NCBI GenBank assembly: GCA_037013495.1
Contig: CM072802.1
Span: 60,035,275-60,099,274, forward strand
Reading direction: 5' to 3'
DNA from: Hippophae tibetana
Taxonomy: Eukaryota; Streptophyta; Magnoliopsida; Rosales; Elaeagnaceae
DNA length: 64,000 nucleotides
In this document: positions 1-11,665 of the stretch, piece after piece
Position numbering within the stretch: position 1 is the first letter of the stretch
Layout of the letters: every line of letters starts with the position of its first letter
Position numbers and translations under genes: made by a program
Notes under the pieces: model-generated
Told to the model about the DNA's origin: nothing
The model's database searches: none
What the model saw: only the letters and a program-made list of their open reading frames with translations

Positions 1-290
1 AGAAAAACTCTTTCCCAAATGATGTGAAGAACCTAATTATGTTTGGGTTCAAATTTTGACACTAAGCTCTATCCTTTTATGTCAAAGTGAACTGGAAGGC
101 ACGACACCTAACGACATTGTAATAGGCATAAAAATCCATCCATTCCTTAAAATTTTCCAGATGTTCCATGGTTCCATCATAAGTACTTGTGTTAGGTAGC
201 TTAAACTTGTGAGAAAGTAGGATGTCTATGATCTCTAGGATGAATGGGGACTTAGTAGAGACTTCCAAGTTTGGGAGTCCACCTCAATTC
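1..290 (-). mobile_element. Ty3/gypsy Tat-like gag remnant
   Basis: A short stretch read on the minus strand resembles the capsid N-terminus of plant Tat-lineage gag proteins: a KFKLPN segment, then Y-D-G-T, then a C-R-A-F-x-x-T-L signature like the CRAFPxTL of this lineage. Only this small part is visible and it runs into the left window edge. It is an isolated fossil fragment; assignment to Tat rather than another gypsy clade rests on these motifs only. Confidence 0.5.
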
Positions 291-334
291 AACCTCGGTT
301 AGACCTCTTGTTTTTCCCTATATTAAAGATAGCT

Positions 335-525
335 ATCAGGTTTATTATTTTCCCTATATATTGCCACATATGCATAACATAATATCATATATAATATTAT
401 TTTATATCTTGAAATTATTATATCTCATAATAGAGAATCATAACTAATGATTCTCTTACTGACTTAAGGATCGTAGGGTCAAAGATCATCCCATACAAGA
501 TGGTCAAAGATCCTAATAGTTTGTT
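335..525 (+). repeat. Gypsy LTR fragment related to 23.9-24.2 kb
   Basis: This piece resembles about 23930-24180: both have a CCCTGTATATA or CCCTATATATTG start, a run of TATCAT-type words, then a block 'ggatc(a/g)tagggtc(a/g)aaga(c/t)c' followed by 'ca(c/t)aaggtgg' or 'caagatgg' and 'ctaa(c/t)ag'. The latter block is typical of the 3' end of Tat-type LTRs. The similarity continues past the likely LTR border, so leader sequence is probably included. Its relation to the opposite-strand gag scrap on its left is unclear. Confidence 0.45.
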
Positions 526-529
526 TATC

Positions 530-1760
530 TTGTAGATTTTGCATATAATATTCTTATATGGTGTTGACAAAAATCAATATCAACATGTAGTAAAAGTGTT
601 TTTATCTTTATATTGTGTCATTAATTATGAAGTTATAAATATTGAGATAGTTTTGTTTAGTTTAAGAAAATTGGTCAAAAACATCATTTATTTGGTATGG
701 ACACACTTCTCATGGGTTTGTATGTATTAGTGATGTGATAAGTTTGTTGATCCAATAAAATTAAGGTTTTGTGATAGATGAAAGATTAATCTCAATAAAT
801 ATATGGAAAAATGTTTCCGAATTCCATTCAACTATTCAATATCATAAATGTGTTAATCATCTAACGGGTTTATACAATTTTTTATATTTTAATTAAAGCC
901 TAGATTGATATCTACGTCATATGTATTAATTCCCCACTAATGCTATATAGTATTACTAGTAAATAACTAAATATATACATAGTTATCCCTCCACCCTAAC
1001 GTAAAGATAGCAACGTAATGCTCTTTCATTATTATTGTTTCTCACGAGAGTAGTAGGTAAGTGGAATACCCATCTATGTTAATTACCTTTTCATGTTAAT
1101 AGTGGATTAAATCTCAAGTGCGCGCGATGGATGCTGCGCAACGTAGGCATCTACATGGAAAATAATTAGTCTTTTTCAGATTAAAAGAAACAATAGTTAG
1201 AGTGATGAACCTAAATAAATTAATAAATGGAAAATATTTGCATTTAACCTAAATAGCCTCCTAGCAATAAAATAAATAAATAAATAAATAAAAGATTCAA
1301 CAATAATACGTAACGTTCTACCTTGCATGTTATGGAAGGTACATCCAATTCATTTAAGCTATTAGATTTTTTCAAATAAATTAATATTATCCATTAAATT
1401 TATTTCTCTCTAGTAGATTGTTTTTCTTGTTATTTTAATATAAGAGTTCTTCTTTTGCATTTTTTTTGTTTTGGTTTGTTTTCTTTCTAGGTTTAGATTT
1501 AGATTTCATGTTTTTAATTGAAGTATTATTACAATTCAAATCTTGAAGATATGAAGCCATGAAAGATCAATTTATGTTGAAGATTTAACCTCTTATCAAA
1601 TAGAAAAATAATATATGAATGTTGGAATACGCAAAGAGCTTAAAAAGATAGCTCAAAAAAAGTTTGTTTATAACTTTATATGCTATAGAGTTTTAGTGAT
1701 TATCACGATAGTTTAATATATTTTCAATTTATTGATTTAATTTTACATATAATCTTAAGT
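530..1760. other. AT-rich interval, no gene seen
   Basis: Only short unconvincing reading frames occur here. A short (AAAT)n microsatellite lies at about 1266-1291. I recognise no repeat family and no exon. It is the left flank of the SIRE-like element that starts at about 1761. Confidence 0.5.
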
Positions 1761-2875
1761 TGTGTAAGAATTATAAGTTTTGGCTATTTTTGTGGACAAA
1801 ATATTTACTTATAAATTCGTTTTTAGACCTACTATCAAGTTTATCAAGAAAAACCAAACAAATGTTCGAGTATCAGATATTCGTATTTCGGGTATGTCTT
1901 TTATAACTACGACACATAAGATTACATTTATACATTTAATAATACACGTTCATAAATCTAAAATTATTTTTAGTGTTTAAATATTTTTTGTGTCTTAATA
2001 TTTTTAAGATGTGATTTAAAAAGGAAATGCTATTATTTTAATTGTTCAAGCAATCAAGGCTTTTCATAATACTTTGGAATATCACAAACTACCAAAGGCA
2101 TTCCGGTTACTGGAGAAAGTATATTGAAAGTTACGCAGGAAGTTGAAAAGGAAGGTAATTAATATATATTGATTTTCTTAATTAATTTAATTCCTTTGGA
2201 TTAGATATTTAGATATTTAGATTAAATAATTTTATGTGTAATCATGATTATTTGATTTGATTATTAAATTTTAAGGAATTTATTTTTATTGAATTTATTT
2301 TTATTGAATTTGTACTTAATCTTTTTGCTCTAGAATTTTCTAGTTGATTTGATTTAAATGACATATATTTTGAATCAACTAGTTAGGATTATTCATTGTT
2401 AAATCCGCTCTAGAACACACACGGGCACTTGTGTTTTTCTTTGTCCTAACTATTTTGCAGTTGATTTGTGAACGATCTGATTTGTATGGAGCTTAATGGA
2501 ACGTTGGTCTGGAAACCGCTCACGCAAATTTTAGAAACTGTGAAAATAGAGTAGGGGCTCGTAAGTAAAGTACATTGGGGCAGTATCCTAGGAAGGATAG
2601 CATAAGACCAAATTTGTACTTGAACATTTGATTTTCATAGTGGAAAATTTGGTGGTCCGATGGACCGGTGGTTTTCCTCTTAGATCATGGTTGTGGCCTA
2701 AGTTGTTTCCACCTAAAAATATCGTGTGTTATTCTTTTATTTCTGCACTTGTTTTTATACACGATTACATGCCTAGCCGTTTTGTTTAGGTTATTAAATT
2801 ATAAATTGATAAAAATTAAAAATAACATATTCACCTCTCTTTAGGTTAATCAGGTCCATATTTTATTAACTTTCA
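1761..2875 (+). repeat. 5' LTR of the SIRE-like element
   Basis: Starts with TGTGTAAG and ends in ...ACTTTCA just before the primer-binding site. It aligns with 8963-10393 over its two ends, including the shared words GGACAAAATAT, TCAGATATTCGT, ATCGTGT(G/A)TTATTC and CTAGCCGTTTTGTTTAGG. It is shorter than the 3' copy. The similarity is clear but imperfect, which indicates an old insertion. Confidence 0.8.
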
Positions 2876-2877
2876 AT

Positions 2878-2890
2878 TGGTATCAAAACC
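2878..2890 (+). other. Primer-binding site (initiator tRNA-Met type)
   Basis: TGGTATCAAAACC lies two bases after the LTR end. Plant copia elements commonly carry TGGTATCAGAGC here, complementary to the 3' end of initiator tRNA-Met; this copy is a diverged form. Confidence 0.7.
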
Positions 2891-2942
2891 AACACTAGAC
2901 ACACTTAGTGAGATTTATCCTTAGAGACACACGCACTTACTT

Positions 2943-4620
2943 ATGGACCAAATGAAAGAAGGTGGGTCATCTATTAGACCCCCACTCTTTGATGGGTTTA
3001 ATTACCCTTATTGGAAGGCTCGCATGCAAGCCTTTCTTATACAAGATGAAAAATTCTGGGATGCTATTCTTAATGGTTGGGAACCACCTTCGGGAATGAA
3101 AGATAGTGTAACAATCATAAAGCCAAGAAGAGACTGGACCACTGAAGAACGCACCCCTAGTGGGGCAAACCAAAAAGGTCTAAGCTCAAAATTTGCTGCA
3201 GTGTCGATGGATGAGTTCCGTCGTATCTTCGACTATGAGACTGCTAAAGATGCATGTAATGCACTTGCTCTTGCTCATGAAAGAACTTCCCAAGTAAAAC
3301 AAACAAAATTGAGATTGCTAACATCTGAGTTTGATTCTATTAAAATGAACAACACCGAAACTTTTGGTCAATTCTATGCTCACTTCTGTGATATCACTAA
3401 TGCTTGTTCTAACCTTGGTGAGAAAATTCCACAACCTATACAAGTGTGCAAACTTCTAAGCTCTTTAACAGCAGAATATAAGATGAAAGTTATAGCGATA
3501 GAAGAAAGCAAGAATGTAGATACATTAAAAATTGATGAACTTTTTGGGTCAATCCAAACCTATGAGCTTTCTCTTGATCCACCCAAGAAAAATAAGGATG
3601 TGGCATTCAAAAGCTCCAAAAAGGAAATCTCTGATAGTGATAATGATATAAATGATGAGTCACTAGTCTTGTTAGCACGGAAATTTAAAAAGTTCATGAA
3701 GAAGAAGGGTCAACAAAATAATCATTCCAACAAGGGACAATCCAGTCGTTCGAATGACCGAAAGTCAAGGGAAATCAAGTCTCCTAGCCTTGATGGTAAG
3801 AAAAGTAAGCCCACTAGTCCTCAATGCTTTACTTGTGGGGGATTTGGTCATATTTCTACAGATTGTGTTAACAATAAAAAGAAATTTGGAAAAGCCTTTA
3901 ATGCTACACTCAGTGACATAGAAAGTGAGCAAGACAATGCTAGTAACTCAGAGGACGATGACACTACTTTAAGTTTAATGTATCAAATTATGAGAAATTA
4001 TTCATGGATTGTCTAGGTGCCAGGGAAGAGAGAGATAAATTGCTTGTGGAAGTAACTAAACTTAATGATATCATCAATGTTCACAAAACAAATTCCTATA
4101 ACCTAGAGAAAGATAAAAAGGAATTGTCTGATCATATTAATGCTTTGAATATGAGACTTGCAGAAACCATTGAGGAAAACAAAAATCTTAGGCAAGAACT
4201 TAGTATTGCTAAAGCAACGATGAAGAATTTGACCATTGGTGCTGAAAAATTTACCAAAGTCCTAGACTATGGAAAACCACATGGAGATAAGAAAGGTCTT
4301 GGATACATAGATGAACAATCAATACCTTCATCATCCAAAACTCAATTTGTAAAACCCATTATTGCTCAGGCAAGGAAGGTAGTTTGTGCACCTTATCATT
4401 CTAAGAAAATTTAGTTTGTTCCCATCTGTCATCATTGTGGTAGGAAAAGACATATTAGACCTAAGTGTAGATTTATTTATGCTTATGATTCTAACTCGAG
4501 TACAAATTTTTCTAAGGAACCTAAAAAAATTTCAAAACGTAAAGTTTTTACTACAAGAACTACACAAAAAAAAGGAACATAAGAAACTGGTAACTCAAAT
4601 GTCCAAAATTAAAAAAAGGA
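2943..4620 (+). mobile_element. gag region of the SIRE-like element
   Basis: The start shows the copia gag opening (PPLFDGFNYPYWKARMQAFL) seen in SIRE-type elements, followed by the UBN2-like gag core. A CCHC zinc knuckle, C-F-T-C-G-G-F-G-H-I-S-T-D-C, lies at about 3826-3867. A coiled-coil-like Glu/Lys/Leu-rich stretch follows at about 4010-4260, and a second CHHC-type knuckle signature lies near 4420-4460. Gag packages element RNA into virus-like particles. Part of a broken fossil copy. Confidence 0.75.
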
Positions 4621-4684
4621 TGGGTTAAGAAATCTGAATTGCACTGCTTTGTGGCCCATATAGTGTTTAAAGCTAAATCAAATA

Positions 4685-4845
4685 CCGCTTGGTATTTTGA
4701 TAGTGGATGCTCTAGACATATGATGGGGAATCATTCTTTGTTTAAAACCTTTAAGGAATACAATGAAGGGACAGTTATCTTTGGGGGTGGTAAAACATCT
4801 AAAATTATTGGAAAAAGGCTATGTTCAAATAGAGGGTATCCCTAA
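4685..4845 (+). mobile_element. Copia aspartic protease signature
   Basis: The segment W-Y-F-D-S-G-C-S-R-H-M matches the copia protease active-site region, usually W-x-x-D-S-G-A-S-x-H-M. It sits between gag and integrase as expected. Part of the fossil element at 1761-10393. Confidence 0.7.
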
Positions 4846-4885
4846 ACTTGATAAAGTTTTATATGTGTAAGGACTTAAGGCAAAC

Positions 4886-5809
4886 TTGATTAGCATAAGT
4901 CAAATATGTGATAGTGATTTTAATGTGCAATTTACAATCAATCACTGTATTGTAACAGATCAAAAAGGTGAATGTATGATTAAGGGAATCAGATCACATG
5001 GCAATTGTTATTGTATTGATACATCATCCACAGTAACATGTAACCTAGCTATCAATGACTCAACAACCTTATGGCATGAAAAGCTAGGTCATATGAATTT
5101 TAAAGATCTGGTTAGATTAAGTAAAACTGAGACTATGCGTGGTTTACCTATTCTCTCAAAAATTGAAATACTTGTATGTGGACCATGTCAATTGGGTAAA
5201 CAAACTAGGATTGCATATAAGAAGATCAAGAGTATAAATACAAACAGAGTATTGGAATTGATATATATTGACCTTATGAGTCCTATGAGAACAGAAAGTA
5301 TTGGAGGTAAGAAATATATCATAGCTGTAGTAGATGACTTTTCTCGCTACATATGGGTAGACTTTTTTAGAGACAAGTCAGACTCTTTTGATTCCTTCAT
5401 CTCATATTGTACAAGAGTGCAAGTTGAAGCAGGTGCCAAAATAGTAACCATCAAGAGACTGAGAACAAACCATGGAAAAGAGTTTGAAAATACCAAGTAT
5501 GCTGACTTCTGCAAAGAACATGGTATCTTTCATGAATTCTCTGCTCCTATCACACCTCAACAAAATGGAGTAGTTGAAAGAAAAAATAGGATACTTCAAG
5601 AGATGGCAAGAGTAATGATGCATGCCAAGGGAGTCTTCAAAAGGCTTTGGGCGGAAGCTATAAACACTGCATGTCACATTATAAATCGTGTATATCTTCG
5701 CCTAGGTACAAACCAAACTCCCTATGAGATATGGAGAGGTAAAAAACCAAATCTAAAATTCATGCATGTTTTTGGAAATAAATGCTATATACTTCGAGAT
5801 CGAGAATAG
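4886..5809 (+). mobile_element. Copia integrase region
   Basis: Contains the pre-integrase zinc-binding segment (H-x-K-L-G-H-M-N-F then C-G-P-C-Q-L-G-K) and the rve catalytic core with D-D-F-S-R-Y-I-W, the R-T-N-H-G-K-E-F segment and Q-Q-N-G-V-V-E-R-K-N-R. It then runs into the GKKPNLKFMHVFG segment typical of copia integrase C-termini. It would insert the cDNA copy into the genome. Part of a broken fossil. Confidence 0.8.
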
Positions 5810-7048
5810 TTGGGTAAGTTTGATTCAAGAAGTGATGAAGGTATATTTCTTGGTTATTCCATAAATAGTAGAGCCTACAGAGTCTTCAACTGTAGAACTA
5901 ATGTAGTTATGGAATCCATAAATGTCGTTATAGATGATGGAGGTAAGCAGATTACAAGTGAAGAAGTTAGAAATGAAGAAAATTTCACAACACCTCAATT
6001 AACAATGACCAGTGACACATTTGGAATAAAAGAAGAGGAGTTGAAGAAAAGTGAACAAAAGAAGGAAGAAACATCAACCTCATCAATGATAAATCCAACT
6101 GGAACTTCAAAAAATCATCCTATTAAGAATATAATTGGAGATCCTAATGCAAGCATGGTAACAAGAAGAAGACAAATAAGTGAGGTAACTCATTTATGCT
6201 ATATTTCTCAATTTGAACCAAAAAATGTGAATGAAGCCCTTAGGGATGAATTTTGGATAAATGCCATGCAGGATGAGTTAGCTCAATTTGAAAAAAAACA
6301 TGTATGGGTATTAGTACCTAAGCCTAAAAACAAAAATGTTATTGGAACAAAATGGGTGTTCAAAAATAAATCTAATGAGCATGACATTGTTGTTAGGAAT
6401 AAGGCTAGGTTGGTAGCTCAAGGCTACACACAAGTAGAAAGAGTTAACTTTGATGAAACATTTGCACCTGTCGCTAGACTAGAGTCAATTAAGATTTTAC
6501 TTGCCATTTCTTGTCATATGAAGTTCAAATTATATCAAATGGATGTTAAGTCTGCCTTTTCGAATGGATTTTTGAATGAGGAGGTGTACGTGGAACAACC
6601 AAAAGGATTTATTGATCCGAAATTTCCAAATCATGTTTACAAACTCAAAAAGGCTCTTTATGGTTTGAAACAAGCCCCACAAGCATGGTATGAGAGACTT
6701 ACCAACTATCTTTTGAACAAGGGATTTATTCGAGGGGGAGCTGATAAGACTTTATTCATTAAAATGAGTAGTGACGAGATCTTTATTGCTCAAATTTATA
6801 TGGATGACATAGTTTTTGGATCCACATCTAGTACACTAGTGGATGATTTTGTGCATGTTATGACAAATGAATTTGAAATGTCCATGGTAGGTGAAATGAC
6901 TCTCTTCCTTGGTTTGCAAATCAAACAATCTCATGATAATATATTTATTTCTCAAACCAAGTATGCCTGTAACCTTGTTAAAAGGTTTGGTCTTGAAACT
7001 AGCAAGCCATTACGAACTTCTTTAGGTACCAACACAAAAATTACATAG
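5810..7048 (+). mobile_element. Copia reverse transcriptase region
   Basis: Shows the copia RT landmarks in order: W-V-L-V-P-K-P, I-G-T-K-W-V-F-K, R-L-V-A-Q-G-Y, F-A-P-V-A-R, Q-M-D-V-K-S-A-F, L-Y-G-L-K-Q-A-P and the catalytic Y-M-D-D. The beginning still carries the integrase C-terminal segment (G-I-F-L-G-Y-S). Part of the fossil SIRE-like element. Confidence 0.8.
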
Positions 7049-7049
7049 G

Positions 7050-7615
7050 ACACTCAAGGTAAAAGTGTTGATCAAACCCTTTATAGGAGTATGATAGGTA
7101 GTTTACTCTACCTCACTGCAAGTAGACCTGACATATGTTTTAGTGTTGGTATGTGTGCCCGTTATCAAGCTAACCCTAAGGAATCACACTTAGAAAATGT
7201 AAAGAGATGTTGACTGGGTAGGCAACCAGGATGATAGGAAGAGCACAGCAGGTGGTTGTTTCTACGTTGGAAACAACTTAGTATCATGGAACATTAAAAA
7301 GTAGAACTCTATCTCACTTTCTACAACTGAAGCGAAATACATTGTTGTAGGAAGATCTTGCACACAAATGCTTTGGATGAGAAACATGCTCAAGGACTAG
7401 GATCAACCACAAGGTATGATGCCCTTATATTGTGATAACTCTAGTGCTATGTATTTTTAAGAACCCAGTTCAACATTCTAGAACTAAGCACATTGACATT
7501 AGACATCACTTTATTCAAGAATTAGTTGAAGAGAAAATATTCGACTTATTTAATACTTACATACACATAGTCTCATTTTTAGTAACTCAACTCATTTTGA
7601 TATATATTGTATAAA
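7050..7615 (+). mobile_element. Copia RNase H region
   Basis: Recognisable copia RNase H pieces follow RT: the Y-R-S-M-I-G-S-L-L-Y-L segment near 7080-7115, a W-x-G-x-Q-D-D-R-K-S-T-A-G-G-C segment near 7215-7260 and the [10 protein letters not shown] end near 7488-7515. Part of a broken fossil. Confidence 0.7.
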
Positions 7616-8962
7616 TTATTTTACACTTTTGGCTTACGAACACACATATTCTTGTACATGTGATGATCAATGTTGACATGAACTTATTCACACACTCATG
7701 AACACACATATATGTTATGCTTGAAGTTTATAAATATTTTTTGAAAGACTCTAGGACTTCAACTAATCTTGTAAAATTGTGTTGAGTTCTACTTCTACTT
7801 ACTAAAATTTTAATGTATGGAGGCACCTAGTATTGAGAGTGCTACCTACTGTGATGTGTGAAGCTACCGTAGTGAGCGGAGAAGGCTGCCTCACAACTAG
7901 TGTGAAAGTCATCATGCTAGGTTTATGGCTCGTGCAAAAAAACAAAAAAGGGAAAGATTATGCAAAAAGTGATTGCTTATAAATTGTGTACTTGGAATAC
8001 ACAAAAAGAAAGAGCTAATAGAGGTTTTTTTAAAATATATATATATCATTTACCTCATTTATAAAAAAAATTAAGTCCTCTTTTGGGTAAATATATTTTA
8101 TTTTGTAAGATTGAATACTCGATTATAATTTTATTTGATAGGTGATATATTTTTTTTCTTTTGAGTCTTTCTTGATAGGTCATAAATGAATTAATTGACA
8201 TATTTATGGAGTTTAAACATGTATACTACTTTAAGTAAATGTCAATATGTCATTATATGTGCAAAGTGTGCGTGTGTACCTCTTCTATTCTACTTATTTA
8301 TTTATATGATAAATAATCAAAATTGGAGTTAAAAAAATGATGAGTTCTCAATTGATTGTGTGCTTGTTTGTAATTAAATGAGTTTAATACCTAATGTGGC
8401 TAGTTATGAAAATTACAAAAAAAAACTTCATTTTTATTTATTACCTTTTTAATTCGTTTCTAAGTTAGAGAGTCATAGAACTTAGGGGGAGTTTAAAGCA
8501 TATTAAATTTATGTATTACTCTACTTTAACATTGCTATATATTTAGGAGGATTTTAGCTTCATTGCCTTTTCTAATACTTTGTCCTTCTCATATGTCAAA
8601 AAGGGGGAGAGAAATAATGTGTTTTACTTCCATGTGTTTATTTTGTTATGCATATAGAGGGGAACATACTTAATTAAGCTTGATTGATATGAATGCACAC
8701 TACATGATTATTCTTTACATTTCGCTTATTTTTATGTAAACTGGACAAATGTACAATGAGGCTTTCATGCCAAGTTGTCTTATGCTTTGTCAATGTCATT
8801 TCAGTTACTTACAGGCTTGTCAAGTTGCAGCGAAGATGGATTCACCGGACCATAGGATAGTTCCACTATGGAGTCCGAGACCTCATTGTCTCTTTATCTT
8901 ATTTTTATAAGTGTCATGTAGTAAGTGAGAGGTTTTGCCACACGAAAATGTCAATGGGGGAG
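7616..8962 (+). mobile_element. Non-coding 3' stretch and polypurine tract of the SIRE-like element
   Basis: About 1.3 kb between RNase H and the 3' LTR. SIRE elements often hold an env-like frame here; none is recognisable. Polypurine clusters (GGGGGAG near 8484, GGGGGAG near 8603) and the final GGGGGAG at 8956-8962, directly before the 3' LTR, fit plus-strand priming sites. Confidence 0.6.
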
Positions 8963-10393
8963 TTTGTAAGGATTATGAGTGTTGGCTATTTTCGTGGACA
9001 AAATATATTACTTGTAAATTTGTTTTTAGGCCTATTATCAAGTTTATTAAGAAAAGTAAAAAAAAATGCTCGAGTATCAGATATTCGTACTTCAGGTATG
9101 TATTTTATAACTACGACACATAGGATTACATTTATACATTTAATAGTACACGTTCATAAATCTAAAATTATTTTTGGTGTTTAAATATTTTTTATGTGTC
9201 TTAATATTTTTAAGATGTGATTTAAAAAAAATATTTTTTAAGGCTTTGAATGGGCTTTGAAAAATTAAGCCCAAAATGCATTTAACCCTAATACTATTAG
9301 GTATTATAATTATCTATAAATAAAGAGACATTAGGGTTGATGTGTGGGGTAGATAAAAAATATATGTGTTGAAAAGAAAAGAGCTGCCGATTGAATCCAA
9401 AGAAACAATCAAAATCTGGTGAAGAAAAAAAGGGGGGAACAACAACGACATCGAAGAAAGTTGGAGAAAGTAATTGGAGAAAGTATATTGAAAGTAAATA
9501 ATACATCTTGAAAGTTACGCAGGAAGTTGAAAAGGAAGTGCTATTATTTTAATTGTTCAAGCAATCAAGGCTTTTCATAATACTTTGGAATATCACAAAC
9601 TACAAAAGGCATTCTGGTTAATGGAGAAAGTAATTGGAGAAAGTATATTGAAAGTAAATAATATATCTTGAAAGTTACGCAGGAAGTTGAAAAGGAAGGT
9701 AATTAATATATATTGATTTTCTTAATTAATTTAATTCTTTTGGATTAGATATTTAGATTAAATAATTTTATGTGTAATCATGATTATTTGATTTGACTAT
9801 TAAATTTTAAGGAATTTATTTTTATTGAATTTATACTTAATCTTTTTGCTCTAGAATTTTCTAGTTGATTTAATTTAAATGACATATATTTTGAATCATC
9901 TAATTAGGATTATTTATTGTTAAATCCGCTCTAGAACACATACGAGCACTTATGTTTTTTTTGTCCTAACTATTTTTCAGTTGATTTGTGAACGATCTGA
10001 TTTGCGTGGAGTTTATTGGAATGTTAGTCTGGAAATCGCTCACGCTAATTTTAGAAACTATTAAAATAGATCAAGGGCTCGTAAGTAAAGTACATTGGGG
10101 CAGTATCCTAGGAAGGGTAGCATAAGACCGAGTTTGTACTTGAAATTTGATTTTCATAGTGGAAAATTAGGTGCTCCGGTGAACCAGTTGTTTTCCTCTT
10201 AGGTCATGGTTGTGGCCTAAGTTGTTTCCACCTAAAAATATCGTGTATTATTCTTTTATTTCCGCACTTGTTTTTACACATGATTGCATGCTTAGCCGTT
10301 TTGTTTAGGTTATTAAATTATAAATTGATAAAAATTAAAAATAACCTATTCACCCCCTCTAAGTTATTCGGGTTCATATTTTATAAACTTTCA
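8963..10393 (+). repeat. 3' LTR of the SIRE-like element
   Basis: Begins right after the polypurine tract and ends in ...ACTTTCA. It contains a TATA-like TCTATAAATA near 9313-9322, which may mark the promoter. Inside it a segment of about 150-160 bp occurs twice in tandem: 'ggagaaagtatattgaaagtaaata' plus 'tacgcaggaagttgaaaaggaag' appears at about 9477-9538 and again at about 9634-9698. It is longer than the 5' LTR. Confidence 0.8.
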
Positions 10394-10472
10394 AGTTGAA
10401 TCAATATAAAAGTATATTTTCTCAACAAATGGTTTTATAATTATAGTGTGTATCCTAGCGTTATTTAAATAT

Positions 10473-11665
10473 TGATGAATGCTTAAAAAGTACTAAAATT
10501 GTCATAATTTAATATAATTTAATTTATTAAATAGATTTATATTTGTATAATTTTATCATATTTTTATATAAATTTATTTTTTCGAAATCACGGTTATTTT
10601 TATTATTTTTCAGGTAAATTTGTTCAAAGAAAAATACTAGAAGTAATACATCACAATATTTTAAGTTTATTATTTACTTATTATACAAATAAGTGAGAAA
10701 AAAATGAGAAAAAATAAAAAAATGGACAAAATTGCCCAATCAACGCACCCCCACTCCGAGAACCGCGCTCGTCTACTACAAATCTTGCATGTGCCATTGC
10801 CCATTTGTGCGTACCAACGCCTCCCCACGCATGCCAACTTTTTCAAATGCATCAAAGACTAATTTTTGAGATAATTTTCCACTTTTTAAGCATTTTCTTT
10901 ACCTATAAAAGGATCATCTTCTCTATTGTAAAAATCATCCCTCAAAATCTCAACTCTTTTCTCTCTAGGTTTCTTTCTCTATAAAACTTTCTTAGTTTTT
11001 TTAGTTTTAAAGTTCTTTTCTTTTTGAGAAAAACTAGTTATACTTTTATAAATCTCTAGTTTTTGATTCAATAAACGAAAATGTAAATTCGTTTAAAGGT
11101 TTTCGAAAACAAAACTAGCATCAAAGTTCTGTAAGAATTCTTTTGAGATATAATTTTAAAATGAATTATTTATAGTTTATTTTATATTTTATTCTTATAT
11201 GTTATATTTAGTTTTTTTTGTGATTAAATTTAACATGATTAACTGTTTGTAAATATGATATAATAATAATGTTGTTATGCTTGCAAAATATTAAATAGGT
11301 AAAACATTTTTATAAAATAAATTGATTTTTTTATTCAAGATTTTATATTAAGGATGTTAGAAAGAAATATATTATTTTTTTATTACAAACTTAAATTTAA
11401 AAATTAGATTTTAAGATTTAATTAACCGGTTTGATTTAGAGTAGTGCTATTTTATTTGTTCGTACAATCGAACGATAATTAAAGTAAAACTTTATTTCAA
11501 AAATGTATTGATAATATATTTTTAGTAATTGTTTTAAAACTTGAAATTTAGTACTTTGATAATTAAATTCTTAGGTTTAATTTAGATAGCTTGAATAAAG
11601 TTTAAAGTGTCTAACCCACCAAAAGTGACATTTAAATGATTCTTTTTCAATCTTTTACAAAAAAA
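10473..11665 (+). repeat. LTR-like arm A of an inverted pair
   Basis: Starts with TGATGAATGCTTAAAAAGTAC and carries a TATA-like CCTATAAAAGG at about 10902-10912, a pyrimidine-rich CTTTTCTCTCTAGG stretch and a TTTAAATG end. It matches 14287-15447 in the opposite orientation along almost its whole length. The start, promoter-like middle and length suggest a gypsy-type LTR, but no gag or pol lies beside it. The family is not identified. Confidence 0.6.

Larger units (their letters stand above)
1761..10393 (+). mobile_element. SIRE-like Ty1/copia LTR retrotransposon (fossil)
   Basis: A nearly full-length copia element of about 8.6 kb. In order it shows: a 5' LTR; a primer-binding site matching the 3' end of initiator tRNA-Met; gag with a zinc knuckle; a protease signature; integrase; reverse transcriptase; RNase H; a 1.3 kb non-coding 3' stretch; a GGGGGAG polypurine tract; and a 3' LTR. 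The long LTRs, the gag type and the long stretch after RNase H fit the SIRE lineage, where an env-like frame often sits after pol; I see no env-like protein here. The LTRs differ visibly from each other and the coding part is interrupted several times, so the copy is old and inactive. AAGT(T) occurs at both outer edges and may be a target-site duplication. Confidence 0.85.

Noticed and set aside
7616-8962. An env-like gene in the SIRE element
   Set aside because: The position is right for the lineage, but no protein with signal peptide or membrane segments is visible.
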